In this document: positions 33,860 through 46,973 of the stretch, in pieces
Layout: the number at the start of each line of letters is the position of its first letter
How positions within the stretch are numbered: position 1 is the stretch's first letter
From: Eutreptiella sp. 'Long Island Sound 2002'
Taxonomy: Eukaryota > Euglenozoa > Euglenophyceae > Eutreptiales > Eutreptiaceae
NCBI GenBank assembly: GCA_964036045.1
Contig: OZ038383.1
Span: 7,456,430-7,520,429, forward strand
DNA length: 64,000 bases
Direction of reading: 5' to 3'
Position numbers and translations under genes: made by a program
The notes under the pieces: generated by a model
Told to the model about the DNA's origin: nothing
The model's database searches: none
What the model saw: the letters and a program-made list of their open reading frames with translations, nothing else

Positions 33860-36585
33860 ACGGGAGTCCCCACGTCTCAAGCTACACAAGCGCTCGTTGG
33901 TAACTGAGATTTTAAGTGTAAAATTGCCTTTCAGAAATTGCTTTTGTTTGCTTGACATGGGAAATGGTGCTTGCTTATCGGTTTTTTCCCTCAAATTTGT
34001 CACACACTCCAACGCACGCTTCAAATATTTAACCAATTATCCATCAGCTCAAATGATATTTGGCGGCAAAAAATACCGTGATCTTGAACAAAATTCGAGA
34101 ATTTGTAGCACGATTGACTTTTTCGTTTGCTTCCCTTGGATAGGAGAATACCACATGGATAGGAGAATCCCGCAACACCCGGGGGGGAGGACAATTTCCC
34201 CGGATCATGTGCTTCGCCCCTCTCATGGGGCGGGCAAAATTTACTTTGAGGTGTGCGTAAACCAACCACCCGAACGCCAAATGAAAAACCATTCGTCTAC
34301 CTCACAAAAGGTCACAAGGCATGCCAAAAGGGGCAGCATTGCATGGGGAAACCCACGGTTTTGAGACACCTTCAGAAACTTCACCAACGTGGCAAGATAA
34401 GGCTTGCTCCGCGCCACACCGCCACAAAGGGGCGCTCGTCAAAATCTCGGAAGGTCTTCAACAGCGGATGGGCCTTTTTCTTCAGGCTGCGGTGCATGCA
34501 CACATCCTCCTAATCTCCTGCTTCCCCAATAGGCTATGTCCGACAATCCACTCCCCGTTCATTTTCAGCATGCGCCTTACTAAAGTTGGGTGGGGGGCGC
34601 CCTCCCAACTTCCCCACAATTGGACGATGAGTAGCAACCACCACAAGGGTGCCAGAACCTGCTACCGTATGTAGAGGGCATTTTGCTCCCTCTTCCGCTT
34701 AACGAATTCGTGCAATCATGTTGGCCAACCTTGTGGATTGCTGATTATTTGGGAATCGCAATTTGGTCCGTTCCGTTCAATTTTACTCAATTCCGTTTCG
34801 TTCTATTTGGTTCTGTTCAATTCTGTTTCGTTCCATTCAACTCTGTTCGGTTCAAACAACGAGTCACTTCGTACTACCCACATGTATACCCACTCAATTG
34901 ATTTGTCATCCTCTACATCTGTGCAACAAGCAAGGTTGTGGAGGCTAATTTTGTTGGACCCTAGACCATCTTTGGCAGAAGAACACGTATAGACACACCA
35001 AGCAACTTTTGAATGGCACTAGCATTTGCCACCGTACGAAAAATCTTTTCGTGGAGACCATGTGCCATTTATCATCTTCTAGTTGGTAGTCACAAGCCTA
35101 ATCCCCCCCCCCCCCCCTTGTTATACTCAAGTACAACCAACCCTAACACTTTCAACTTCCATAAATTCCAATGCCTCCAACATATCATTTCTTTGAGAGG
35201 TATGGTCAAGCACACAAGATGGCATGAATGCATTGAAGAACGGGAACAGAGAAACCAAAACGGCACCTGTAAAGCTTTCTAAAGTCTGTATTTGCGTCTT
35301 CACACACGCATCCCCCCTTTCTGGGTGGCTAATATGTGTTCACCACATGGTTGGGAAACCTCATGGTAATAGCGCTTAATGCCACTTTGTTCGTTCATGG
35401 TCATTGCTCTCTTTGGGCGCAGCATGCGTAGCAACACTTGTTCATCCTCGCACCCAAGCAAATTGCTACATTGACCTTGCAGAGGGAAGGTGACAATGAG
35501 TTGCGCAGAAGAATGGATTGCATTGATGGTGATGCATGGTTGTGATTTGGCAGGGCACGATTGTGGTTGTGGATCAGTGACCGGGTTCCGCGTGCATGCT
35601 TGCTATGGTGAGTACACCGGGCTGCAATATGGGGTGCTGACGGCATTCGCTTCTGAAGTCTCTCAAAAAGCATGAAAATGGTCCCAAATAGCAACGAGAT
35701 CACCCCAACTCTACCACTTGCACAAGCTGCTGCCAGCAAAAGTAGAGATAGAACACTAGCACATCACGCGCACCTCACAATAAAGCATTGTGAAGATGAT
35801 TCGAAAATTCAGCTAGTTCGGTGTGACGCGGTCCTGAGAAAGGTCGAAGGGCATACCACATGTGAACCCGCAGCCTTGGCAGCTCTTGCTGCAGCTCTCC
35901 TATGTGCATGCAAGGTCCCCCCTAGTAGAGCATCCATTATCCATGTCCATGGTACAAACTTGAGAGATGTGCAATTGTGTTTCAAAGACTTTGCACGCAT
36001 CTGTTTTATCCACATGGTTGTTTGGACATAAGGTGCTTGATGCTACGATAACATGACAAGTAATACCAAATTGCAGGTTGCACACCTTGGAAACGGAAGT
36101 CCTCACCCCAAGGTCCACGATCAACCTGGTGGGTGGTTGCCCCTCTTCGTAGAGCTCCACACGACCACCAACGTGACAAACCTAACACCGAAGACATAGC
36201 CCGCCTTGCAAACATGAGACGAATATGACCCTGGAAATATGCAATCAGGGTGGGGTGCGTTTGGGGGGGGATGGGGCAAAGGGATTGAAGACCCGCATAC
36301 ACGGTGATCAAAACCTGGAATATCTACATGCAACGGGGCGTGAAGACTAAGGACGGGTGGACCATGCATTTCCATTGCACAACATGTTCACCCTTTGGAA
36401 CTCACAAACAATCGAAACCAATAGCGGCTGGAAACAGGTTAGCAGTGCTAGACTGAAGTACGCAGGTCTATTGTTGTCTTGATTATATTTTAGTCACCAG
36501 ATACGTGACAAAAAGTTGCAAAGAGGTTTTAATGTTCAATCTCGAGAAGAAACAAAAAAAATCCGTGACTAAAGGTTTAATTCAC
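33860..36585. other. no gene recognised
   Basis: AT-rich sequence. A pyrimidine-biased TTC/GTTC stretch lies at 34765-34855 and a C run at 35104-35118. Plus frames near 34140-34360 and a plus frame at 35672-36031 are open but without family signal. Confidence 0.35.
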
Positions 36586-36589
36586 TAAA

Positions 36590-37815
36590 CCTTTTGTAGA
36601 GAGCGGGGCGCCCTACACATAATCGCCGTCCCATCGGTCCTTTGCTGGTGGGGCGGTGGCTACCATCATGCCTGTTCGTCGGACCGGCGCCGATTCGATG
36701 TTGGGGCGAACTATGAGATGCGCTTCTGGGCCCCATGCTCTCCCTGCTTCCTCCTGCTGAGTGATGAATTGCGAATCCGATGGCCAGTGTGCTCCATCCC
36801 CGGGTTGTGGTCCATCCTGTGGGTTGCATTTGTAGGAACTTGTGCAGTCTTCTCCTTGTTCGGAGGGTGATGAGGTCTGCCATCACGTTGAGGTATGCTT
36901 TCGTCAGTTTCCTGCTGACTTGAAGTTTTTGACGCGCATTGGCCAGCAGGCCTGACCACGATACCATCACTGTGCCTTCTGGGATTTGCTGGGTCTTGCG
37001 AAAGACATCTTCACGTTGCAGTTACCAAAGCTCCGCTTCCCTTTTTCGGCTCACCGGGAGGGTGGTCACTGCCGTCCACCGTACCTCCCATTCTTGGCCG
37101 TGAAGGCTCTGGGCGATTGCTGCAAAACCCATCATGCATGCCATTGCTGTGTACACACGGTTGTGCGAGGTGTTGTCCCCACCCGTTGCATCCCTTCTTG
37201 CATATTTGGCAATGGAATTTGTCTGTGTTGGATACGTGTCACCATGCTACTCGTCTGATTCAGAAGGCCGCTGCCATTCCTGAGTTGTTGATGTTGCCTG
37301 CCACCACTGCCTCATGCCAAGTTCCTCGTGCCATACGCGCCGTCCTCGGGACAATGGGCATGCACTGGTCCACCGCACATTGGTCGAGTCCTTTGGTCAC
37401 GTGCACTACTAACGTCCCTGATTTGAAAACATAGTGCCATGCCTTCTAGGAGGCGTCTGAAGGGTGCTATCATTCTTCCGGCTGCCTGCAATGCTGCTTT
37501 TGCCAGCGCGTCAGCGATGCTTCGCCATCTTGCCAGCCAATGGCTGTTTCCAGTGTCGTGCTGTGTTGGGATGTAGTACTCGGGGACGTCGTGCTGTGAT
37601 ACAAACTCTGCATATTTCAGTCGAATCTTGTCGATCCATGCGCATTGGGAGGGGCGTCCTCCGTCCGCACCAAACGTTGCTGACACGTTGTCAGCCACCA
37701 TTGCCCCAATGATGCATTCTTCCCATTCGATGTATTCCAGCAGATCTATGCATTCTTGTTTGCCACACTATTCTGCTGTCCATGACGATCCGGCGGTACA
37801 CTGGATCGCTCGATA
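36590..37815 (-). pseudogene. retroelement C-terminal region with RNase H-like domain
   Basis: On the minus strand a frame from about 37815 reads GSSWTAE, TAG (37768-37770), CGKQECIDLLEYIEWEEC, then AMVADNVSATFGADGG and, 60 residues on, ARWRSIADALAKAALQAAG. The order 'AE...', 'ADN', 'IADALAKAA' is that of the E, D and final D of RNase H1-type domains in non-LTR retrotransposons. Beyond the TGA at 37312-37314 another frame holds a Cys/His block (FHCQICKKGCNGWGQHLAQP). A third frame, near 36960-36800, holds a helical basic region (LQVSRKLTKAYLNVMADLIT). No reverse transcriptase core lies upstream. A truncated, frameshifted copy is likely. Confidence 0.45.
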
Positions 37816-38411
37816 TGCATCGGAAGCACGCATGCGACTACGTTTGATGCATAAACTCCAAGAGATGTACCTCAGAAAATTTGTACTCTTTGTCGTTGCC
37901 CTCAAAGACTGATGTTTGATCTTTCTGGCATTGTGTGTATTGTGGCATTGTAATCGCGGCCATCAAGGACAATTTTGCACAAAGCTTCTCCACTACAATC
38001 AAAATTGCTTCACGACACACAAGAAGGTAAAATGACAGCCAGCTTTGGATGCTTTGGCCGCGCATGCGCGGCCCCGTTGCCGGTGTGTGTGAACTTCTCA
38101 TGCTGTGCAAGCTGTCAATTGGCACTCTACGTCAAAATCGGGTGTAATTCAAAGCTAAAGTTGGCACAATAAATGTGAAATACTCACCATCTTCTATTTT
38201 TTTTCCAAAGCTGAAGGATGCTCCCAGCTTTCATTTTGCGGTCCCCCCCAACGTAAATTTTCATATTCGTCGGAATTGAAAGATTCCTGTGAGTAAACTG
38301 AAGGATAGAGGCCCTTATCTTCTACCTGCGAACACCATTTCTTGCAGATCAAGGTCTTCATCAAGCGTGGATGTCGCGAGTGTCGGTTGCCGTTATGAGC
38401 AACAAGCGTTC

Positions 38412-38467
38412 ATGCTGCAGTGCAGGGCAGGGCAGGGCAGGGCAGGGCAGACAGGGCAGGGCAGGGC
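38412..38467 (+). repeat. GGGCA pentamer array
   Basis: About ten GGGCA units with one ACA interruption. The array falls inside a 300-codon minus frame, most of which (before 38580) is therefore unlikely to be translated. Confidence 0.9.
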
Positions 38468-38579
38468 AGATAACATGAAATGCATACTGTGAAGTGCATT
38501 ATTTTGGTGGCAAATTATGAACATGAATTTCACATTCACATTTGGTTTGCACCCCCCCACGTCCGGTGTGCAATGGGCA

Positions 38580-38860
38580 CCCCCACAAAGACCTTGCGTT
38601 CTTTCATCTCCCTCTTCAATGGTTTTTGAGTTGCAAAAGTCGATGAGTTCTTCAATCAAATTCCGGACCTTATTAGACTGGACATGCCAACTTTTGCACT
38701 CCTTATATTTCTCGATCAAGGTGTACAGTTGATGCTGTTTGACGCGGGCCTTGTTTTGAATCGTCTTTAGTGTTGGGAGCCCGGAGAACTGGGCAAGAAC
38801 AGTGTCGACGTGCACAAGCGACTCGGCAAGCGCGTTGTCCACCATTGAATCCAAATCCAT
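38580..38860 (-). CDS. hypothetical helical protein, first exon
   Basis: An ATG at 38860 opens MDLDSMVDNALAESLVHVDT. About 90 residues follow with heptad-like hydrophobic spacing and many charges (QNKARVKQHQLYTLIEKYKE, VRNLIEELIDFCNSKTIEEG), suggesting a coiled coil. Coding character fades at about 38580. No family recognised. Confidence 0.4.
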
Positions 38861-39661
38861 AATGTTGAGGGAAACCTTCAACAAGCATGAAATTCGATTG
38901 AACCCTACATGACTCAAAGAAAAGGGCAAAGGGGGGGGGTTCTTAACAAATAAGCAGAAACCAAAAAGGCCCATACTAGTGGTCAACGGGCCTAGTGGGT
39001 AGTGAAAGCACACTTGGTGGGGGCACACTACCTTCTTTCTTTTTTGATGACTAGCCTTGAATAGATCGCGGATTGAAGGTTCGCTCGATTCACAACACTC
39101 TAGTGAGGTCCACTTCTTGTTGCCGGCACAATGTAGACTCCCATTCCCACAAGTGAACATGCAGAGGGAAGGAGAGGAGACAAGGCGCACCAACAAGCCG
39201 ATTCTGTAACGCAAGTCCGAATAAAAGAATGTCACGATAAATGGTCGTGTTATTGGCCACGAATGGGTGTAACCTTGTAAAGTTGCCTTGTCCATACTCC
39301 TAACCCCGTGACAGTAGACCCGGGTCTCTTAATCTTTTCACCCGGGGCCAAAGCCCTGGGTCTCTTGAAGTGTACTGCGTCTCTTATATCAGAATCCCGG
39401 AACATGGTGTGACCTACTTTCAGACCTAGCGAAACGAGCCTCACACAATGAGCCGACTTGAATTGATTTTCATTTTTTAACCGAAAAAATCGTTTTATGG
39501 ATGATGACAACATCACTTGGTGACATCATGACATCATTGGATTACCTTTGCAAACATTGAATGAGGCATTTTTTTCGTGATTTCGAAAAACATGGTCACT
39601 GTTGAGTTTTTCATTGGGTTTTTTCCCCTGTTTTTTGTTTGTTCTTGTGTTTAGAAGTATT

Positions 39662-40670
39662 ATGGATGCTTCCAATGAGCCACAACCAAATGTCAATCCA
39701 GAAGAAGAACCCCATGATGAAGAAGGTGTTGATGAAGAAGAACCATCCCCACTTGATGTGTGCACGATGTGTTGAAGCCGAAGCTTGATGTGGTGGAGGA
39801 ATTGGTTACCAAGGGTGTTCTTCCTCCGTGGTCTGTACAAAAAGGTAATTCCATGAAGAGCAAATTCACCGCCAACACTCTGAAAGCGGTCTACAAAGAG
39901 GATATTCTAGCAAACAAGCATTCATACCAACGTTTGAAATCTTTGGTGAAGCAGGCACACAAGAATGTTTGAAGTCACTTTGTAGAGGCGGAGGTCTTCT
40001 TTGAGTCAAAAAGATATTGAACATTATGTTCCGTCAAGAAACCACCTCATCCTATGGCGGTTGATCTCTATAAGTGGTACTTGCAACTAGCTCCTCAGCA
40101 AAGGAAAACTCGGTGGTTGTTTTATGATCAGATTGGGGTGCTCAATGACAAATATGCCAACAACCCGGATGTGAACCCCGTTGATCTATCATTTCGCAAA
40201 AAAAAAAAAAAAAGCATGGCTAGCGCGTTGGTCAAAGCGATTCAATGTGAGCTTTCGGAAGGTCAACAAGAAATACAAATTGCGTCCGGAGGAATGTGAG
40301 AGAAGGTTGGGATGCAATGGCGTGATATGATCCGAATTCGTCACGGTCTCGCTGAAAATGGCAATGTGCCAATCTAAAGTTGGGACCAAACTCCACTTTG
40401 GGAGGGTTCATTGGAAGGTGAAAAAACCACCATTTCTAAGGGTGCATTCAAGGTTGCAAATCAATGCGTCTCATGAGGCAAGTCGCAAGAAGTTCACCGT
40501 TGTGCTGTCTATGACGAGCATGAAAGGGTACCCCGCCGCCCCCGAGACTGTAATCTTTGCCTTCCCTACTGGTGGCAGGCATGTTACCAAAGCTCTAGAG
40601 CAAGAGAAGCAAAAAGTGACGCCAAAGGAGCGAAATTCTTGGGCACACCAGGTTCAACCATGCTGGTAAA
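39662..40670 (+). pseudogene. decayed ORF, unknown protein
   Basis: Starting at an ATG (39662) the sequence reads as an acidic N-terminus (NVNPEEEPHDEEGVDEEEPS), TGA at 39773, then in another frame LDVVEELVTKGVLPPWSVQK and SYQRLKSLVKQAHKNV, TGA at 39970. It continues as DLYKWYLQLAPQQRKTRW (from about 40059), a frameshifting A run at 40199-40212, and finally FTVVLSMTSMKGYPAAPETV (40490-40550). The pieces are colinear and protein-like, so a once intact gene of about 330 codons is likely. Here stops include TGA, unlike the TAR-only regions elsewhere. It may be a transposon-borne gene. Confidence 0.35.
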
Positions 40671-40679
40671 AGTGTTGAA

Positions 40680-43600
40680 TGGTGCCACACACAATCATAA
40701 TGTCTCCATCGGGCTAGACGCAAATGCTTGGATCATCATCTCATGCAGGGTCTAGGCCTCTCGGCCCGCTGCGGCCCGATCACGGTAATGCCCAATCCAC
40801 ACTCTTTCGTCCGCCGGAGGGTATTTCTGATACAGCCCTCCACTCCTCGGGTCTTCAGGCAAATACACTATATTGTGTATGTGTTGTTGGTGTACCCTTT
40901 GTTGTATGCTGATATCAGCGTGGCACGACTCCTTAGCCGTAACGCACAAGAAAGAGTATTATGTGTCATTTCAACATTTTTGTTGGATGGCTGGTATTTG
41001 CTCCACCTCTATCTCATATTTTTGTCATGCCTACCACAATGTCCAGCACACTCCATTTTGCCCATGCAAGCGGTGGCGCTCCCTTGATTTCTCCAATGTT
41101 TCAAGCAGGGAGACATATGGTAGGTATGCAATTGGCATGTAATAGCCAACAATGGCAATGAAAACAAGCGCGCAATCCCGGCAAAGCACATCTGTAAAAC
41201 TTGGGATGCAGAGCTTATGACTTGGAGAGCATGGGGCGCAGGCCGTGTTTGTGATAAAAGCAATATGTTCGGCATTTCACCTCTACCATCTCAGTGGGCC
41301 AGATGTGGGCAACACGGCCACATCACCCCTACCATGTCCAGGGGCCCCGATGCTCAATGTGGGGAAAACAAAATCCCACTTAGCTTTCTCAACTTTGCTA
41401 TCTTGGGGGCCCACATATGGGCAAAATGGCTACATCACCCTTGCCGCCTTGGCGGTCCCCAACGCTTGGTGCAGAGACAAAATCCAAAATGGCACAATGG
41501 CACAATAAAGCAGCTACCCCAATACACCATCCCTCCCGCCATAACCCTCTCAACCCTCCGCACCCGAGTTGGCTTCAGTGTAGGCGAAGCAGCACAGATG
41601 CAACAGCACATCAACGACCACAGATGCAATAGCACATCTGATGCCGACAAGCCGAGATTTGCTTTGGTGCATGCAAAACTGCTTTGAAACCATGCACACG
41701 CGCAATATGCATTGGTATTCCAACTTCACAGCTTGTAAATCCCCCTAGCTGAACAAGAAACCAATACAAAATGACACATGCCCACTACAGCCCCCTGTGA
41801 AAACCATGGGCTACGGGAAAAATGTGATAAAAACGCCTACACGGGACAAAACAAAAACCTTCAGTCACCTAGTCCCGAAAACCCCCCTCCCAAATTTGGA
41901 CAAAAAATGCAACACACCGTGATAAACAATCCCTACAGGGACGTTTTGTCCATATGGGAGAGGGGGAATTGTACCTTACCAAATGCACACCAAACAGTAT
42001 TTTAGTGCAATCACATACCCAAACGTTGCTAGAGTTTCTACGAAATTTCACCAAACTATGGCACTTGCGGCATTGTCATCACACACCCACATATTGCTGT
42101 AGATGCCAACTCCGCTCTCCAAGTAGCCTCTACCACTCACAACCAAATAATTTCTTCAAGGAGCGTTCGCAAGACTGCACACCTCATTAATTTGTTAGCT
42201 ACCACGTGTCCAACAAATATGTTGCTCATCATAGCCAGGATAACACATTGCAAACAGCTCATACATTTTTTTGTGGAGTTTGCCCTGGGTATTTATGCAT
42301 GTGCACACCACTACACGTGCAAGAAAGGTGCTAACATGCTGCTGCATCATGACATCCATCGCTTATTTGGTACTTTGTCTTAAAAGATTGAAGGGTTCAC
42401 GATATTTCCTCAAACATGGGGTTCAACATCTTGAAGCTTGGGGCGGGGGTTCTACAGCTAAGATTCAGCGGCACCGGAGGGCCTTATAGCAAGCTGGGAG
42501 AGCCCAAACACGCAAACACAAATACAAACAGAGAGGCCACACGCTCCCACACCATGCCCCAAGGACCCCGCACCATTCCTACAAGCTCCCACGCCATTGA
42601 CACATGCTCCCACACCATTCTCAGATTCCTAAATGATTGTCATACTGGGAGCACCGCACGCAACCCGGAGATTTAGCCGTCTAGTGTGACCAAGCAGCAA
42701 CAGCTTATGCCCCATCGCCCCTTGTCTAGGGGTATTGAGCCTATTCCGTGATCGTCTTGAGTTGATGTGTTGCACCAAGTCGTTCTATAAAACCATCCAC
42801 GCAGATTGTGCAACAGGAGGCCATATGCAATTGTCGTTGAAGATCCCGCCCTCTAACCACAGCCCTAGGGTGTGGTATGCAAGGCGTACCATTCCTTACG
42901 GGGCAGTTTGGCAGGTGTGTCGAATCTAGCACCTTACGCGTTAACACGTTGCAAAAGTAGCGCGTGGCGCGGAAACTCCCCGATAGAACCACAAAGTATT
43001 TTTACAAGGTGCAACGTCATTCCCGCATGTTGCTAAGCAGATTTTGCTGGGTGGCCTAGTACATGAGGGCGTGCCAATGGTGTTGCGGAATGATGGTAAT
43101 CTGGGGGGCTGGCAATGGTGGGTGGGTTAGCCAGGGCACTTGCCCGGGCCTCACCTAGGGTGTGGAACTGGTATGGAACCCTCTGTACGCCCCGCAAGCC
43201 CACTTCATGCACCTCTTGTGTTCCCCGAGGGCCTCTGCTGGCCACCGGCTAAGGTAAATGGGCGGGGGAACTGCTAGGGAGTTTCCCCGGTGTGGTTTCA
43301 TCGAGGGGGGGGTGCCACGGGGACCGTGGAGTCCAAGGGCGTTGAACTGAGTGATAGTTGCTGTGTCTGGTGGCGGGGTGGGCGGACGTGTGGTGCGGGT
43401 GATGAAGTCTTGCTTGAGTTGTGTTATATATAATGTTGTTTTGTTTTGACCATCGTACAGGCAAGGCCACACAGTGTTGCAAGTTGCAATGGAATTTCAG
43501 ACTTCCGCACCTTATCTTTGTCAATAAGCCCTTTTCAAAATAAAGTACAACGAGACCCATTGTCCACCAAGCATGTAGCACGCTTCTTCTTGCCACTTTC

Positions 43601-44240
43601 AAGGGACGCCATAAGCCAACACACGAGCTTCCACGATCATCCTCGCTCTTTGCTGCCTCGAGCACATAGCAGGGTATGGGGAGCAGCGACTTGTGGCCAA
43701 GTGTTTCCAACACCTCCCATCAATTACCAGAATCCTTCTTGCGGCACGTTCGGTCCGCGCATTAGATGGTCATGGGGGATTTGGCGGGGTGCGGCTTGCC
43801 CGGGCGTTGTGGGCCCGTCACTGGCAGTCACTTGGACCAGTTAGACAATCACCGTGATGGTTCTCCTCGGTGATTTTTTGGTAATAGAAAAGGTCTCCTC
43901 GATGCATGCACCCAGGGTTGCATGCGTAGAGGAATGAAACACCCCTATCCGTGGCACGGCTTCCCCAGAGTGTGGGGTATCCGCCGTGCTCAAAATACTC
44001 TACCTTGATGCACACACGGCACATTTGGTATTGTGCTCGTCTTCGTAGTCGAAGCAGGCCGGCCAAATCAATTCCCACACTTGATTTTCCCGGGCAAGGA
44101 ATTTGAACACGAGTAAGTAGACCTCCTTTGAGAGGTACCAACCCAAGGGCAGGGTCGGGTCGTTCCGGATTTCTAATGGAGAGCCAATCACCATGTCAGG
44201 AGTCATAGTACCAAAAGCTGGCCGAAACCAGGACGAGCAT
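40680..44240. other. no gene recognised; scattered repeat debris
   Basis: Near 41290-41460 short GGC/TACATCACC segments recall the 54-bp satellite in reverse. At 42950-42985 the string GCAAAAGTAGCGCGTGGCGC with AACTCCCC resembles the Harbinger right end. At 43780-43845 lies a dispersed motif (TTGTGGGCCCGTCACTGGCA) shared with 54410-54450. No convincing frames. Confidence 0.35.
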
Positions 44241-44321
44241 GCATGCAGTACTAACCTTGCCGCTTCCGGTGCAGAGAGCAAAAAAATGTAGTGGCACGCT
44301 AACCCTACCGCTAACCCTAAC

Positions 44322-45287
44322 CCCTCCCCTTTGGATCTCCCCCTTGGCTCTCCCCCTTGGCCCTCCCCCTGGCCCTCCCCCTTGGCTTTCCCCCTTGGTT
44401 CTCCCCCTTGGCTCTCCCTCTTGGCGCCCCCCCCCCCCCTTGGCTCTCCCCCTTGGCTCTCCCCATTGGCTCTCCCCATTGGCTCTCCCCCTTGGCTCTC
44501 CCTCTTGGCTCTCCCCCTTGGCTCTCCCCCTTGGCTCTCCCCCATGGCTATCCCCCTTGGCTCTCCTTCTTGTCCCCCCCCCCCTGGGCTCTCCCCCTTG
44601 CCTCTCCCCCTTGGCTCAGCCCCTTGGCTCTCCCTCTTGGCTGTCCTCTTTGGGTCCCCCCCTTGGCTCTTCCGCTTGGCTCTCCATCTTGCCTCTCCCC
44701 CTTGGCCCCCCCCCTTGGCTCTCCCCCTTGGCCCTGCCCCTTGGCTCCCCCTCTTGGCTCTCCCCCTTGGCTCTCCTCTTTGGGTCGTGGCTCTTCCGCT
44801 TGGCTCTCCCTCTTGCCTCCCCCCCTTGGCTCCCCGCCTTGGCTCTCCCCCTTGGCTCTCCCGCTTGGGTCTCCCCCTTGACGTTCTCCGTTGGCTCTCC
44901 CCCTTGGGTCTCCCCCTTGGCTCTCCCCCTTGATGTTCCCCGTTCCCTCTTCCCCTTGGGTCTCCGCCTTGGCTCTCCCCCTTGGCTATCCCCCTTGGCT
45001 CCCCCCCTTGCTCTGTGCCTTGGATCTCCCCCTTGGCTTTCCCCCTTGGCTCCCCTCCCTTGGCTTTACCCCTTGGCTCTCCCCCTTGGCCCTGCCCCCT
45101 AGCTCTCCCCCTTGGCCCTGCCCCCTAGCTCTCCCCCTTGGCTCTCCCCCTTGGCTCTCCCCCTTGGCAATCCCCCTTGGATATTCTCCTTGGCTCTCCC
45201 CCTTGGTTCTCACCCTTGGCTCACCTCCTTGTCTCTCCCCCTTTGCTTTCCCCCTTGGCTCTCCCAATTGGCTCCAGTGCATGCCCC
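44322..45287 (+). repeat. 13-bp minisatellite (TTGGCTCTCCCCC)
   Basis: About 70 units of TTGGCTCTCCCCC with point changes and C-run length changes. It lies directly downstream (minus strand) of the splice donor of the OTU-like exon, so it probably fills an intron. The Leu/Pro/Ser frames of up to 287 codons are repeat by-products. Confidence 0.9.
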
Positions 45288-45415
45288 AGAGCGGAGGACT
45301 ACAGGTTGCTCATCGACAGAGTATCTACGGCGTGCACGGTAAATGCCATCCGCGCAATGCCCTCTCCCTGGTGTGCCACGGCTCCGGACACCTCCCTCTT
45401 CCACCCAGATCTCAC

Positions 45416-46480
45416 CACCCAAGTGCTGCCAAGTGGAGAACACCGTTGACCATGTGGTAGCATCGAAGTGATGCTGATGGGGATGTGTCCTTACACTGCA
45501 TGACAGTTGTATTGTAGTCCATGTGAACCACTCTGGCACCAAACCCCTGGCAATGTGGTTCACCATCAACACAAGGGGGCCATGCTCCTAGGGGGCCATG
45601 CTCCTATGTCACTTGCACAAGCCGTGTCCGGCACAAATCCCTCTTCCCTGTATGCCCTTTGATACCGCCCACACCCAGCTGCACCCGTCGCTGGGAGAAG
45701 TGCTTCAACGCCTCTCTTGTGTACACCAGTGTCCCCATTATGCCATGCAAGACACACAACGGTGCTACCTGCAGAGAGCGGTCATAGCTGGCACCTCGGA
45801 AATGTCCTCCACTCCGGAACTCATCACGTCCGGCCTCTCCAATGATGATCACACATGCTTGTTCACAAGCTTCCTCCATCTCGTGGGTCATATGGTGGAC
45901 TTTGGCTTCTGCCATACCCGGACTCCAAAGTGCAGCACATGTCACAGCAATGTTGGAGCCAAATCTTGCACACATAAGGGTGTGTGTGTTTGTACACAAC
46001 AGTACAACCTTCCCATCCATGTGACAGGCAAGACTTCGAAAATGGTTTGGCAAACGCCCCCAGATCCGGGTGCCCCATGCTTTTTGCTCCAAGGCCCTGA
46101 AGACACTTAGAGCGTTCTCTTCCACCTCTATACCACACTGTTCCCGGTACACTATGGTTGCCTGAACTTGCAGGTCCGCACCATGTAAGGGGGTCCGGCT
46201 GCTGAGAGCATGGAGGCTCAGGGCAGCCGCAAAGAAGAAACATGCACCAGGGGTATAGTCATCAGGTAGCAACTGTAATTTCAATGCATGGATGGTGGGC
46301 AGATCTCTACCTGCCTTAGCCTTACTTGGAGCCCTGCCGACCCTCAGGCCAGGACCGTCCACCTCAATTGGTGCAGCCTTGTCATCTCCAACCGGCAAAC
46401 GCTTTGCAGCAAGCATGGGGTTCAGATCCCTAAGAACAACTTTCTTGCCTGATTGGGGGGCTGTTGCCCACCTTTGAGCC
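45416..46480 (-). CDS. OTU-like cysteine protease domain, exon
   Basis: The minus frame runs about 350 codons from roughly 46480 to a GTGAGA donor at 45415, broken once by TAG at 45604-45606. Both sides of that TAG look coding (CRTRLVQVT before; GARVVHMDYNTTVMQCKD after). About 65 residues in, YTPGACFFFAAALSLHAL resembles the OTU 'DG-x-C-F/L-F' nucleophile block. Fifty-five residues later, AWGTRIWGRLPNHFRSLA resembles the conserved 'WG...E..ALA' block that follows. The expected final His block is not obvious. OTU proteases remove ubiquitin or cleave viral and transposon polyproteins. The preceding Ser/Pro-rich segment (46650-46480) is in another frame, probably a shift in the run of six C near 46453. 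It may belong to the same gene as the helicase upstream. Confidence 0.4.
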
Positions 46481-46973
46481 ATCCGTGCTAGACTGACTCG
46501 GTGCCACAACTATGGGTGCATTCCCAATATTGCTGTGCACAGCAGGGGAGGACATGTCACTGTTTTGGACACTTCCTGTAACCTCTGGTGCGCGTTGTGC
46601 TAGGGGCACAGGTGACCCTTGACCAGATGGTCACATCACCACTGCCGGAGTGTGGGGTTCGGCATTCGTGTGCATCACCATGGATGCCACCTGGACCTGT
46701 GTCCTCCTTCATGTCTCATTCCTCGATGTGATCATCCCCATGCACACCACCTGCGTCACTTGGTGCACCTATGTCACCAGGGACACCACTAGATGTACCT
46801 GGGGCTCCGAGTCGCAGTGCACAAGTAGGGACGTCGGACTGAGTTGGATCACCTCTGGAGGAATCTTGGTCAGCAGTCGTGGGATTTTGGGGGCCGGGGG
46901 TTGCACCCTAGCTTCTGCCATTGCGTCCAGTAAAAGTTGCATGGCCTCATAACCAGCACCATGCATTGTTCAC

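Noticed and set aside
38393-39295. Single 300-codon minus-strand protein
   Set aside because: Only the central 90 residues look coding; the C-terminal end is a GGGCA microsatellite and the N-terminal third looks intronic or intergenic.
39662-40670. Evidence for TAR reassignment
   Set aside because: This decayed ORF is broken by TGA and frameshifts, so it neither supports nor tests the TAR = Gln idea.
44239-45282. Leu/Pro/Ser-rich ORFs of up to 287 codons
   Set aside because: By-products of the 13-bp minisatellite; all three frames and the opposite strand are open in the same interval.
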